Shown here: piece by piece, positions 36,713 to 45,243 of the stretch
Layout of the letters: each line of letters starts with the position of its first letter
Numbering within the stretch: the first letter of the stretch is position 1
NCBI GenBank assembly: GCA_017889625.1
Contig: JAGGAD010000007.1
Location: 1 to 57,277 of the forward strand
DNA: 57,277 bases
Reading direction: 5' to 3'
Origin: Bacillota bacterium
Lineage (GTDB): Bacteria; Bacillota; Negativicutes; Sporomusales; CTSoil-080
Notes under the pieces: model-generated
What the model was told of the DNA's origin: nothing
The model's input: only the letters and a program-made list of their open reading frames with translations
Databases searched by the model: none
Made by a program: the position numbers and the translations under genes

Positions 36713-37722
36713 AACTACTGACAACTAAACCGGTACTATTGATGGGCTCGTCGGCAATCTTGCTTGTCATTACGGCAATCTACCTGCTCACCATCGGCAC
36801 CGCTGATATTTCAGCACCTACAGTCTTTTCAATCATAACACATAAAATTTTCGGTATGCCTAATCCCGATATACCAATGCCTGAACAAATAATTGTTTGG
36901 AACTTCCGGTGGCAGCGAGTGGCCTTGGCCATGCTGGTAGGCAGTTGTCTGGCAGTATCCGGAACGTGCTTTCAAACTATGTTTAAAAACCCTTTGGCGG
37001 ACCCTTTTATCTTAGGTGTTTCCTCTGGTGCGGCATTAGGCGCGGCCATAGCAATCGTTTCCGGTCACACTGAATTGATGATTATTTTGGCGTTTATCGG
37101 AGCAATACTTAGTCTGTCGATCGTATATTTCTTGGGACAAAGTTTCTTGTACCCCTCAGACCAACAACTGCTTCTAGCCGGAGTTGCCTGTGGCGCGATG
37201 CTCAATGCGATGCTCAGCGCGCTTATGGCCATACACTCTCAACAAATGCAAATGATTGTCTTTTGGCTGATGGGCAGCCTTACCAACTATGTCGATAGCC
37301 TTAAACCACTGGTTGCGATTGTTGGCATTTGTATAATAATTGTCATGGTGTATGCTAGTGACCTTGATATCATCGCCTTGGGGGATGAAGATGCCAAGTT
37401 TTTAGGGGTGGATGTCAATAAAGTTAAACCGCTGCTGCTTATTGTTACTTCGTTAATGACCGGAGCGTGTGTATCTGTTAGTGGCATAATTGGCTTTATT
37501 GGTTTGATTATCCCGCATATCGTTCGCAAAATAGCTGGATCAAGCCATATTGTGCTACTGCCCCTCAGTGCGATATTCGGAGCGATTTTTCTCCTGGCGG
37601 CTGACGGCTTAACCCGTACCGTTCCCCAGCTAGCCAGCCTTCCGGTCGGAGTGGTAACTGCTTTGTTTGGTGGACCCTTTTTCTTCTATATTCTGCGGGT
37701 CGCGGGAAGGAGAGTGTCATGA
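36709..37722 (+). CDS. btuC: Corrinoid ABC transporter permease
   Basis: 337 residues, FecCD/BtuC family with about ten membrane segments. Family motifs include VWNFRWQRVALAMLVG, SGTCFQTMFKNPLADPFILG near residue 85, LGVDVNKVKPLLL and GFIGLIIPHIVRK, the last contacting the ATPase. Four-base overlap with btuF and with btuD indicates coupled translation of the ABC importer. Confidence 0.94.
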   Translation: MKLLTTKPVLLMGSSAILLVITAIYLLTIGTADISAPTVFSIITHKIFGMPNPDIPMPEQIIVWNFRWQRVALAMLVGSCLAVSGTCFQTMFKNPLADPFILGVSSGAALGAAIAIVSGHTELMIILAFIGAILSLSIVYFLGQSFLYPSDQQLLLAGVACGAMLNAMLSALMAIHSQQMQMIVFWLMGSLTNYVDSLKPLVAIVGICIIIVMVYASDLDIIALGDEDAKFLGVDVNKVKPLLLIVTSLMTGACVSVSGIIGFIGLIIPHIVRKIAGSSHIVLLPLSAIFGAIFLLAADGLTRTVPQLASLPVGVVTALFGGPFFFYILRVAGRRVS

Positions 37723-38495
37723 TCAGTCTATTAGAAGCGCAAGCTCTTTCCGTTGGCTATGAGAAAAAGACCATTTTGGAAAATATCAATTTTACAATCA
37801 ACACTGGAGATTTTATTAGCGTGATTGCTCCTAATGGGGCCGGAAAGTCGACCTTGCTAAAAACTATCGCCGGAGTATTAGCGCCCATAGACGGAAATGT
37901 CAATATTAACAAAAAACCGTTAACCAGTTATAGCCGGCGTGAACTAGCCCAACAAATTGCCATGGTCGGGGCGGACACTATGGCTCTAGGCTATACCGTT
38001 CAACAGATGGTCTTAATGGGGCGGTTTCCTCATATTCGCCGGTTTCATGGACCAAGTAACAAAGATCACGTCCTAGTTAAAGCCGCGATCGAAGCTGTTG
38101 ACATTTCGAACAAAAGTATGTGCTTTTATAGTGAATTAAGCCAAGGTGAACGTCAAAAAGTTATCATTGCCCGAGCGCTGGTTCAGCAGCCCCAGCTTTT
38201 ACTCTTGGACGAACCAACAGCTCACCTGGATATCGCCAATCAATTTAATATCTTGCGACTTATAAAAAAAGCCGTCGTGCCAAAAAAAGTGGCGGTAATT
38301 GCGGTTCTGCATGACATCAATCTGGCCCTGGAGTTTAGTACCAAGCTGTTACTGATAAAAAATAGCCGGGTGTTAGCCTTTGGCGAACCGCAAGCTGTTG
38401 TGACGATAGATAATTTAAAACAGCTATATGGTCTGGACTTTACGCTATATCATGATGCTGCAGCGACCTATGTCCGACCCAAATTTGGCGAATAA
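37719..38495 (+). CDS. btuD: Corrinoid ABC transporter ATP-binding protein
   Basis: 258 residues. Walker A APNGAGKSTLLK (near 39-50), signature ELSQGERQKVIIARAL, Walker B LLLLDEPTAHLD and switch His in AVLHDINLAL: a complete ABC ATPase of the FepC/BtuD type. It powers BtuC. ATGA overlap with btuC. Confidence 0.94.
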   Translation: MISLLEAQALSVGYEKKTILENINFTINTGDFISVIAPNGAGKSTLLKTIAGVLAPIDGNVNINKKPLTSYSRRELAQQIAMVGADTMALGYTVQQMVLMGRFPHIRRFHGPSNKDHVLVKAAIEAVDISNKSMCFYSELSQGERQKVIIARALVQQPQLLLLDEPTAHLDIANQFNILRLIKKAVVPKKVAVIAVLHDINLALEFSTKLLLIKNSRVLAFGEPQAVVTIDNLKQLYGLDFTLYHDAAATYVRPKFGE

Positions 38496-38529
38496 ACTTG
38501 AGTAATTATTGATAAAAGAGGGATTTATA

Positions 38530-40356
38530 TTGAAAAATAACTTATTACGAAAAAAAATCGCGGTGGCAATAACTGTCAGCACTGTGCTTTACGCCAGTAA
38601 TGCCTGGGCCGCGGATGACCCGGTCTTTGAATTTGATCAAGTTGTTGTAACCGCTGACCGAATTACTGAAACCGTCGGCGCTACTCCCGCAAATGTTACA
38701 GTAATTAATGAAGCGGAATTAAAAAACAAAGGGGCACGAACTTTAGCCGATGCCTTGACCGGGGTAAGCGGCGTTATGGTAAAATCCTACGGTGACACCG
38801 GGCAAGCTGCTTATCCCCAGATATTTGGCTCAGACCGAGTAGTCGTATTAGTGGATGGTATCCGCATGAATTTACCGCAAGGCGTTTCTTCGGGAGCTGG
38901 TGGTATTGATATCAACACTATTCTGCTCGGAGATAACATTGACCGGATTGAGGTTGTGCGCGGCGGGGCCTCCACCTTATATGGCGCTGATGCAGTTGGC
39001 GGTGTTATCAACATTATTACTAAAAAAGGCAGTAACACTGATAAAACCACGGCAACTGTCGCAGGTGGCAATTATGGGGCGCGTTACTACGAACTCAGTA
39101 CTGGCGGGGCGGAAAAAAACACCCATTGGCAATTGACTGGGGTTAAAGATTCTAGTGACGGTCAACGGCAAAACAGTGCGTACGAAGGGAAAAATGTCGC
39201 GTTTCGTTTGGATCAGGACTTGTCTATCGGTGAAAGCTTGAACTTTACCTACGATTATTATGGAAGCCACGCTGGTTTACCAGGAAGTCTAAGTAGTTCT
39301 TCGGCTACTGATTTTCAGGATATGCTTCGCCATTATTGGAGTTTTGGATATACCAAGCAGCATATAGATGGCAGTCGCGTCCTTCGATACTATAATAACG
39401 ATCAGGTGTATTCCGGATATTCATGGGGAGATTTCCGCTACAAAAGTACGGTTAGAGCCTTTGAGTATCAGGACAGCGCAAAAATAAATAATGCAAATTT
39501 ACTGACCTGGGGTACAGAATGGCGGCAAGACAAAGTGGAGAGCAGCACTGAAGGTAATGGTTCCCACGATCGCATTACTAATGCTGTCTACCTCCAAAAT
39601 CGGTATACATTTAATAAAGCCGCAAGCCTTACACTTGGAGTACGGCGTGACGATAACAATGTGTATGGCACGCACTGGCTACCACAGGCTGCTTACCTGT
39701 ATCAAATTGATGCTAAAACCAGTTACTTTGCTAATTGGGCAAAAACGTTCCAAGCTCCTAATTTTGATCAATTATATTATTACTCTTCCTCTAGCTGGGG
39801 TACTTATACAGGTAATCTAAATCTAAAACCTGAATCCGGTTGGACGGCGGAAACTGGCATAAAATCGCGGCTAAGTTCAGTAAGTGAACTAACGGTTTCA
39901 GTGTTCAAACGTAATCTTACCGATGCGATAAAGTGGGATTCGACTGCTAATACTTATGAAAATATTAATCAATACAAGGCAACCGGGGTAAATACAAGTA
40001 TCATCAATAAATTGTCAAAGAAAGTAACTACGGATTTTGGCTATACCTACCTGGACAGTTGTGATCAGACCGGCGCGGATGTCGGCGATCCGAGACACAG
40101 CATTCATCTGGGGATAAATGTTCACGATTCAAATTGGACGCAAGCAATATATGGTGTATATCAGGATAAGACGGGAACAGGAACTAGTCGGGTCGGCGGT
40201 AACTTCATCATTAACGCCAATACCAACTATTCCTTGAACAAAGACACTACTCTGTTTTTGACTATTAAAAACTTGTTGGATAAACAGTACCAACAAGTAT
40301 GTGATTATCCGGCTAGTCGCCGCACGGTGCTTTTGGGGATTAAGGAAAGCCTGTAA
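38530..40356 (+). CDS. TonB-dependent outer-membrane receptor, cobalamin type (BtuB-like)
   Basis: 608 residues from TTG 38530 (GAGGGA six bases upstream; an earlier TTG at 38509 lacks a site). Signal peptide about 1-28 ending AWA-A, TonB box DQVVVTA, plug domain (about 30-150: GVMVKSYGDTG, RVVVLVDGIRMN, IDRIEVVRGGASTLYGADAVGGVINIITKKG) and a beta-barrel of alternating strands. It ends in GIKESL, lacking the common C-terminal Phe. Position between btuFCD and cbiZ and the B12 riboswitches argue for corrinoids as ligand. Its presence demonstrates an outer membrane. Confidence 0.93.
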   Translation: MKNNLLRKKIAVAITVSTVLYASNAWAADDPVFEFDQVVVTADRITETVGATPANVTVINEAELKNKGARTLADALTGVSGVMVKSYGDTGQAAYPQIFGSDRVVVLVDGIRMNLPQGVSSGAGGIDINTILLGDNIDRIEVVRGGASTLYGADAVGGVINIITKKGSNTDKTTATVAGGNYGARYYELSTGGAEKNTHWQLTGVKDSSDGQRQNSAYEGKNVAFRLDQDLSIGESLNFTYDYYGSHAGLPGSLSSSSATDFQDMLRHYWSFGYTKQHIDGSRVLRYYNNDQVYSGYSWGDFRYKSTVRAFEYQDSAKINNANLLTWGTEWRQDKVESSTEGNGSHDRITNAVYLQNRYTFNKAASLTLGVRRDDNNVYGTHWLPQAAYLYQIDAKTSYFANWAKTFQAPNFDQLYYYSSSSWGTYTGNLNLKPESGWTAETGIKSRLSSVSELTVSVFKRNLTDAIKWDSTANTYENINQYKATGVNTSIINKLSKKVTTDFGYTYLDSCDQTGADVGDPRHSIHLGINVHDSNWTQAIYGVYQDKTGTGTSRVGGNFIINANTNYSLNKDTTLFLTIKNLLDKQYQQVCDYPASRRTVLLGIKESL

Positions 40357-40421
40357 TTTATTAGAGAAGTAGCTTTTTGACAAATTTCTCGCGCTACTGC
40401 TGGAGGAAAGAAGGGGGAACT

Positions 40422-41435
40422 ATGGACAAGCAAACTCTAAAAAGCGGAGGCTCGCTGACCGCCAATCAATGGGCCATTATCTGCCGGTTTCCTGCACCGC
40501 GGCTAGTCTTAAGTACATCGGCGTTTAATGGCGGGTATATGTTAGCCGATGCCGTGTTCAACCAGCGGTTAGATATCTTTGTTGATTGTGAGAAAGAACT
40601 TCCGGGTGGTAGCATGGAAGCGTACTTAGCGCTAAAGGCCGGAGAAAATAGACTTGATTTTCAAAAATCTACCGGGTTACTAACCTGTGCCCATATGAAT
40701 TGCCGGGGCTTTAGTGCTATGGAATATAACAATATCTTAGTAGAAGTCGTGGCTACTGCGGGGGTCGATAGCAATGCGGCCCGGGCGGGTGATCCGGCTG
40801 GTTACTATGAAGATGGCGAGGGTTACCAGCCGGTCGGTGGAACCATCAACATAATTGCCTTGACCAATAGCTGCTTGCCCCAGGGAACCCTGGCTAAAGC
40901 CTTAATAACGATTACCGAAGCAAAAACCGCGGCCTTGCAAGAATTGGCGGTAATAAGCCCGGCTACTTTAAATTGGGCTACCGGAACCGGCACTGATGGG
41001 ATAATTATTGGCTGCGATCCGGCGGCAGCACTTGTGTTGACTGATGCCGGAACTCAATCAAAACTTGGCGAGCTGTTATGTACGGCGGTAAAAACTGCGG
41101 TAAAGCAAGCTTTGGCTAATGAAGCGGCCATTGAACCGGCGCGTGAAGGACGGCCGGGGAAACGATTGCGGAAGCTTGGCATAGCAAAAAGCAGCGAACT
41201 TAACCTACAACTGACTTCACCTAAAGCGGCAATTCTACTAGCGATGTGTCAGTCAATTTTACAAGAATACTCGTGGGGGTTGCTCAGTAAAGATGACTTG
41301 GCGAATTTTATTGTATTGCTGGAAGAACCTTCGATGCAGCCAATGGGAGCAAGCCTCTCCCGGGTTTTACGCAAAAGAGTCGCGGAGACATGTTTAACTG
41401 AAATCCTAAACCAATACTCTGGGGGCGTACAATGA
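40422..41435 (+). CDS. cbiZ: Adenosylcobinamide amidohydrolase with C-terminal extension
   Basis: Cleaves the aminopropanol side chain of imported (pseudo)cobinamides or pseudocobalamin, yielding adenosylcobyric acid for remodelling. 337 residues from ATG 40422 (AAGGGGG upstream; the upstream TTG 40377 is rejected). The CbiZ domain occupies about 15-230 with LVLSTSAFNGGY, TAGVDSNAARAGDPAGYYE and GTINIIALTNSCL. About 100 extra residues follow (from GKRLRKLGIAKS), helical and not recognised. In the uptake operon it would process corrinoids entering through BtuFCD. Confidence 0.9.
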   Translation: MDKQTLKSGGSLTANQWAIICRFPAPRLVLSTSAFNGGYMLADAVFNQRLDIFVDCEKELPGGSMEAYLALKAGENRLDFQKSTGLLTCAHMNCRGFSAMEYNNILVEVVATAGVDSNAARAGDPAGYYEDGEGYQPVGGTINIIALTNSCLPQGTLAKALITITEAKTAALQELAVISPATLNWATGTGTDGIIIGCDPAAALVLTDAGTQSKLGELLCTAVKTAVKQALANEAAIEPAREGRPGKRLRKLGIAKSSELNLQLTSPKAAILLAMCQSILQEYSWGLLSKDDLANFIVLLEEPSMQPMGASLSRVLRKRVAETCLTEILNQYSGGVQ

Positions 41436-42064
41436 TTGAATTTTTTAGTCACACAATTGCACTATTTAATAAAGGCGGTTTAGTAATGTATCCGCTATTG
41501 ATTTGTTCAGTAATAGTAATAGCTATCGCTGTAGAACGCTGGATATATTTTTCGCAAACAAAAACCAGTTCCCGTGATTTATTGGAACTGCAACAACAGC
41601 TCCAAGCCGGTGAATTGGGCAAGACTGCCGAACTTTGCCAACTCACCCCGGGGAGTGTCGCGGAACTGGTTCAAAAAGCCTTGGCGCTAAATACGATGGA
41701 GCAGTCTAGATTGGAACAAGCTATGGCTAGAACCGCTATGGCGGTGGTGGCAAAGTTGCGCGGCCCTTTAAACTACTTGGACACCATAATAACCCTTGCC
41801 CCATTATTAGGTCTATTAGGCACTGTTACCGGTATGATTCAATCGTTTAGCGTCCTCAACATTAAGACCGGTCAGCCGCAGGCTATAACCGGAGGCGTTG
41901 GTGAGGCTTTGATAGCCACAGCCTATGGCTTATGTGTAGCTATCCTGGCCCTAGTTATTCATAGCTATTTTACCCAGCGGCTTGAGAAACAGATAAATGA
42001 TATGGAACAAACCGCCAATTGTCTGTTGGATTCAGTAATGAGGTTAAACCATGAACTTAAATAA
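41432..42064 (+). CDS. exbB: ExbB/TolQ-family proton channel
   Basis: 210 residues with three membrane segments (about 18-37, 110-135, 155-180). The MotA/TolQ/ExbB signature is in LDTIITLAPLLGLLGTVTGMIQSF and EALIATAYGLCVAILALVIH. Energises TonB with ExbD. ATGA overlap with cbiZ. Confidence 0.93.
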   Translation: MIEFFSHTIALFNKGGLVMYPLLICSVIVIAIAVERWIYFSQTKTSSRDLLELQQQLQAGELGKTAELCQLTPGSVAELVQKALALNTMEQSRLEQAMARTAMAVVAKLRGPLNYLDTIITLAPLLGLLGTVTGMIQSFSVLNIKTGQPQAITGGVGEALIATAYGLCVAILALVIHSYFTQRLEKQINDMEQTANCLLDSVMRLNHELK

Positions 42065-42470
42065 ACTTCGGGCCAAACGGTCACCGCGGTTGATGATAAT
42101 TCCGATGATTGATATTATCTTTTTTTTATTGGTGTTTTTTATGATGAGTACCTTGTCCATGGTCGAACAGCAGACTATCCCGGTTAATTTGCCGCAGGCC
42201 GCTTCGGCTCAAAGCGATAAACCGTCCAGCATAGCTGTTACCATCACCCAAGCAGGCCGGATATTATTTGACCAAGAAGATATCCCCTTAGAAATGGTAC
42301 GAAAACGGGCGCAAATCGCGCTGGCTAATCAAAACGATATTTTATTTGTCATTAAGTCCGACCGCCAGACGGAGTATGGCAAAGTTGTTGCTGTACTTGA
42401 TGAAATGAAATTGGCGGGAGCTGCCAGGATAGCAATTGCCACTGAACGAAAGGATAGATCATGGAATTGA
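42051..42470 (+). CDS. exbD: ExbD/TolR-family protein
   Basis: 139 residues. A single N-terminal membrane segment with the essential Asp (MIPMIDIIFFLLVFFMMST, near 17-35) is followed by a periplasmic domain ending in EYGKVVAVLDEMKLAGAARI. Overlaps exbB by 14 bases and tonB by 10. Confidence 0.93.
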   Translation: MNLNKLRAKRSPRLMIIPMIDIIFFLLVFFMMSTLSMVEQQTIPVNLPQAASAQSDKPSSIAVTITQAGRILFDQEDIPLEMVRKRAQIALANQNDILFVIKSDRQTEYGKVVAVLDEMKLAGAARIAIATERKDRSWN

Positions 42471-43192
42471 CCACGTTGAACCGTTGGCGAACGTCCTTGA
42501 TTATTTCGTTGCTGTTCAATAGCATGGTCATAATCGGAGCTGCTGGTATTATCTCTCAGAGCGCGGATACTATTGATGCTCAGGAGACCATGATTGAACT
42601 GGCCATGGAAAATGAAGCAGACAATCCGTTGGGAGTAGCGATACCGGGTACGAATCCAGCTAGGGTACAACTAGCCAATCAGGTTGTGGAACAACCTCAA
42701 CCGCTAGCAGCGGACGAACTTGCAATGGCGCCAACAACTGCTAGCGTCGGAGAAATGGCGGTTATTTCTAGTGGTGGTGAAGACCTTGGTGAGGACAACT
42801 TGCCAACCATGAACGGCGGTAGTGCGGCGACAGCCGGTGCGGGAAACCCTGGTAGTGGTAGTAGTTCAGGCGGGGGTATAACCAGTGGTTCTAGTGGTGT
42901 TAAGTCTCAGAAAATCATCCCGCCCCAAATCCTGCGGTGTCATGAACCTGCATACCCGGAAACTGTCCGGCAAGCTGGAATAGAAGGCACGGTAGTTCTT
43001 AAAATTCAAATTTTGGAGAATGGCCGTGCCGGCGGTGTCAGTATTTATAAATCCAGCGGCTCAGAACTTTTAGACGAAGCCGCCGCCGCCGATATGCCTC
43101 ACTGGCGGTTTGTTCCGGCAAAAGTACGAGAAACCGGACAGCCGATAGGTTGTTATATTACGTTGCCAGTGGTTTTTAGTTTGAGATCGTGA
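42461..43192 (+). CDS. tonB: Energy transducer TonB
   Basis: 243 residues. N-terminal anchor (about 10-30). Periplasmic spacer rich in Gly/Ser (GSGSSSGGGITSGSSG near 125-145), lacking the usual Pro-Lys/Glu-Pro repeats. C-terminal domain about 155-243 with YPETVRQAGIEGTVVLKI, SSGSELLDEAAA and WRFVPAKV. Pairs with the receptor at 38530. The flexible, proline-poor spacer is unusual and may reflect a different periplasm depth. Confidence 0.92.
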   Translation: MELTTLNRWRTSLIISLLFNSMVIIGAAGIISQSADTIDAQETMIELAMENEADNPLGVAIPGTNPARVQLANQVVEQPQPLAADELAMAPTTASVGEMAVISSGGEDLGEDNLPTMNGGSAATAGAGNPGSGSSSGGGITSGSSGVKSQKIIPPQILRCHEPAYPETVRQAGIEGTVVLKIQILENGRAGGVSIYKSSGSELLDEAAAADMPHWRFVPAKVRETGQPIGCYITLPVVFSLRS

Positions 43193-43225
43193 GTATAGTT
43201 ATGATACTATAAATGGGGGATGAAA

Positions 43226-44182
43226 ATGAAAAGAAGGGTTTTTTTGATTATTGTATGTTTGGTTGTCGTATGTATCGGTGTAACTTGGATTAACACGAAA
43301 ATCTATGCGGCTGAGCCTGAAACAGGGAAAAAAGCAATTGTTGTCGTCAGTTTCGGGACAACTTATGCGGATACCCGTAAGGTAACGACTGAGGTGGTAG
43401 AAGCAAAAATCAGGGCGGAGTTTCCCGAGTATGAAGTCCGGCGGGCTTTTACCTCACGAATCATTATAAAAAAATTGGCTGAGCGTGATGGAATCAAGGT
43501 GGATACGGAACAACAAGCGTTAGAAAAACTGAAAGCGGAAGGATATACTGAAGTCGTCATTCAACCGCTTCATATGGAACCCGGCGATGAATATGAGAAA
43601 TTAATGCGGGTAGTTGATAGTTATGATAAAAGCAAGGCTTTTACGAAAATATCGGTTGGCCGGCCGATGTTTTATTATACCGGACAAGAAGGCAAGCCTG
43701 ATGATTATCTGACAGCCATTAAAGCCTTGCAAACCCAAATCCCTAAACTTGACAAGCATGAGGCGGTTGCCTTCATGGGGCATGGCGGTGTTAATCCGGC
43801 CAATACGGCTTATGCTGCCTTGCAGCTGAAAATGGTGGATGCCGGGTTAAAAAATGTATTTGTTTTTACGGTTGAAGGTTATCCGACGATTGAAAGCTTA
43901 AAAGAAACCCTGAAACAAAACAAGATCAAAAAGGTAATACTGATGCCATTAATGTTAGTTGCCGGTGACCATGCCAATGAAGATATGGCCGGGGATAATA
44001 AGGAATCATTTAAATCTCAGCTAATCCAAGCCGGTTTTAGCGTAGAAACTTATATTCATGGGTTGGGCGAAAATTCAGCGATACAAGATATTTATGTTCA
44101 GCACGTTAAAGATGCTATTGAAGGAAAATACTTAAAAACTGAGCGGGGAAAAAATCGCCCGGCGATTCCGACGATTGAATAA
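43226..44182 (+). CDS. cbiK: Exported sirohydrochlorin cobaltochelatase-like protein (CbiK)
   Basis: 318 residues from ATG 43226 (GGGGGA five bases upstream; ATG 43220 is too close). A signal peptide (about 1-28, ending IYAAEP) directs it out of the cytoplasm. The chelatase domain has VVSFGTTYADTR, VIQPLHMEPGDEYEKL (metal His), FMGHGGVNPAN and LMLVAGDHANEDMAGD. A periplasmic CbiK is known from Desulfovibrio and has been linked to metal or tetrapyrrole handling, not biosynthesis. Here it ends the B12 uptake operon. Its stop codon lies inside repeat copy 1. Confidence 0.9.
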   Translation: MKRRVFLIIVCLVVVCIGVTWINTKIYAAEPETGKKAIVVVSFGTTYADTRKVTTEVVEAKIRAEFPEYEVRRAFTSRIIIKKLAERDGIKVDTEQQALEKLKAEGYTEVVIQPLHMEPGDEYEKLMRVVDSYDKSKAFTKISVGRPMFYYTGQEGKPDDYLTAIKALQTQIPKLDKHEAVAFMGHGGVNPANTAYAALQLKMVDAGLKNVFVFTVEGYPTIESLKETLKQNKIKKVILMPLMLVAGDHANEDMAGDNKESFKSQLIQAGFSVETYIHGLGENSAIQDIYVQHVKDAIEGKYLKTERGKNRPAIPTIE

Positions 44183-44258
44183 TGCCGCGGCCTTGAGAAG
44201 GTAATTAGTACTATAAGATAGGCTCAACTTTAGTTGTGATAACTAGAGTTGAGCCTAT
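44173..44258 (+). repeat. 86-bp dispersed repeat, copy 1
   Basis: Aligns without gaps to 45929-46014 with eight mismatches; the last 42 bases (44217-44258) are identical. They form a hairpin with a 16-position stem (AGGCTCAACTTTAGTT and partner) and loop GTGAT. The first ten bases overlap the end of cbiK. No T-run follows, so it is not a standard terminator. Confidence 0.9.
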
Positions 44259-44359
44259 ACTATTATTGATATTATCAACGAAACTAGTGAATTTGTTTAT
44301 GATAAAATCAAATTTGGATATAAAAACGCAAATAATAATTAAAAAAATTAATTTTTATA

Positions 44360-44388
44360 TTGAATATATTAATTCCCTGCGCTATAAT
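44360..44388 (+). promoter_or_regulatory. Promoter of the DUF2089 cassette
   Basis: TTGAAT (44360-44365), 17-base spacer, TATAAT (44383-44388). Transcription would begin near 44395, leaving little room for a start at TTG 44408. Confidence 0.75.
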
Positions 44389-44425
44389 CATAGGTAGTTA
44401 CTAGAGATTGGAAGAGGTGCGTTTT

Positions 44426-44809
44426 ATTAGTAATCCACTTTTAGATTATTGCCCCGTTTGTAAACATGAGATGACCATAACGCAATTAGTATGCAACCAT
44501 TGTCATACGAAAGTGGAAGGCGATTTTGTATCCTGTAAGTTTTGTCGCTTGCCGAAAGACCAACTTGAATTTGTTGAGGTTTTTCTCAAATGCCGAGGCA
44601 ATATTAAAGATGTAGAAAAAGAACTCGGTGTTTCCTATCCTACCGTGCGTAATCGTCTAGAAGGTGTTTTGCAATCATTGGGATACCGTGAGGAAAAAAC
44701 AGTAAATGTACAAGAAGGGACGCAGCGGTATGAAATCCTAAGCGCGTTAGAAAATGGCGAAATAACTTCAGAAGAAGCTGCTCAACAATTACGCAAAATA
44801 AAAAAATGA
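44426..44809 (+). CDS. DUF2089 family zinc-ribbon / helix-turn-helix regulator
   Basis: 127 residues if started at ATT 44426, which has GAAGAGGTG (44411-44419) six bases upstream; TTG 44408 is the conventional alternative but has no ribosome site and lies about 13 bases after the likely transcription start. N-terminal zinc ribbon (CPVC, then CNHC), middle CKFC and a sigma-like HTH (LKCRGNIKDVEKELGVSYPTVRNRL). The C-terminal ILSALENGEITSEEAAQQL is a SHOCT-like motif also found at the start of the next protein. It probably regulates the cassette it heads. Confidence 0.82.
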   Translation: MSNPLLDYCPVCKHEMTITQLVCNHCHTKVEGDFVSCKFCRLPKDQLEFVEVFLKCRGNIKDVEKELGVSYPTVRNRLEGVLQSLGYREEKTVNVQEGTQRYEILSALENGEITSEEAAQQLRKIKK

Positions 44810-44826
44810 GTTAGGACTGTGAAATT

Positions 44827-45243
44827 ATGAATGATGAAAAAATAAAAATCCTAGAAATGATCCAAAACGGCAATATTACGGCAGCAGAAGGGCTAGAACT
44901 GTTGAAAGCATTAGATGATTCATTTGATAAACAGGATAAGACCATTCATACTGGTAGCCGGTTTCTGCGTATTCGCGTTACAAGCGACCAAAACAAAAAG
45001 GTAGATGTCAATATCCCCTTAAGTTTGTTAAAAGTCGCTAGCAAATTTGCCAATATTGGCATGAAGTTAATTCCGGAAGAAGCGCGCCTGGAAATGGAGA
45101 AAAAAGGAGTTGATCTTTCTCAAATTGACTTTGGTGAACTTGTACAATTGATTGATCAAGGACTGGCAAGCGGCAAACTGGTCGATATCGATACTGCCGA
45201 TCAACGCCATGGAAATACCAAGGTTGAAATTTATGTGGAATAA
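44827..45243 (+). CDS. SHOCT-like domain protein (YvlB-like N-terminus)
   Basis: 138 residues. Begins ILEMIQNGNITAAEGLELL, the SHOCT-like oligomerisation motif typical of YvlB-type envelope-stress proteins. A beta-strand-rich section then follows (FLRIRVTSDQNKKVDVNIPLSLLKVASKF) with acidic helices after it. No membrane segment. In Bacillus, YvlB and YvlD belong to a cell-envelope stress operon, so a similar role is inferred. Confidence 0.75.
   Translation: MNDEKIKILEMIQNGNITAAEGLELLKALDDSFDKQDKTIHTGSRFLRIRVTSDQNKKVDVNIPLSLLKVASKFANIGMKLIPEEARLEMEKKGVDLSQIDFGELVQLIDQGLASGKLVDIDTADQRHGNTKVEIYVE

Noticed and set aside
45152-45232. Upstream extension of the 91-residue ORF
   Set aside because: Would overlap the YvlB-like gene by about 90 bases in another frame; ATG 45233 at the stop junction is the natural start.
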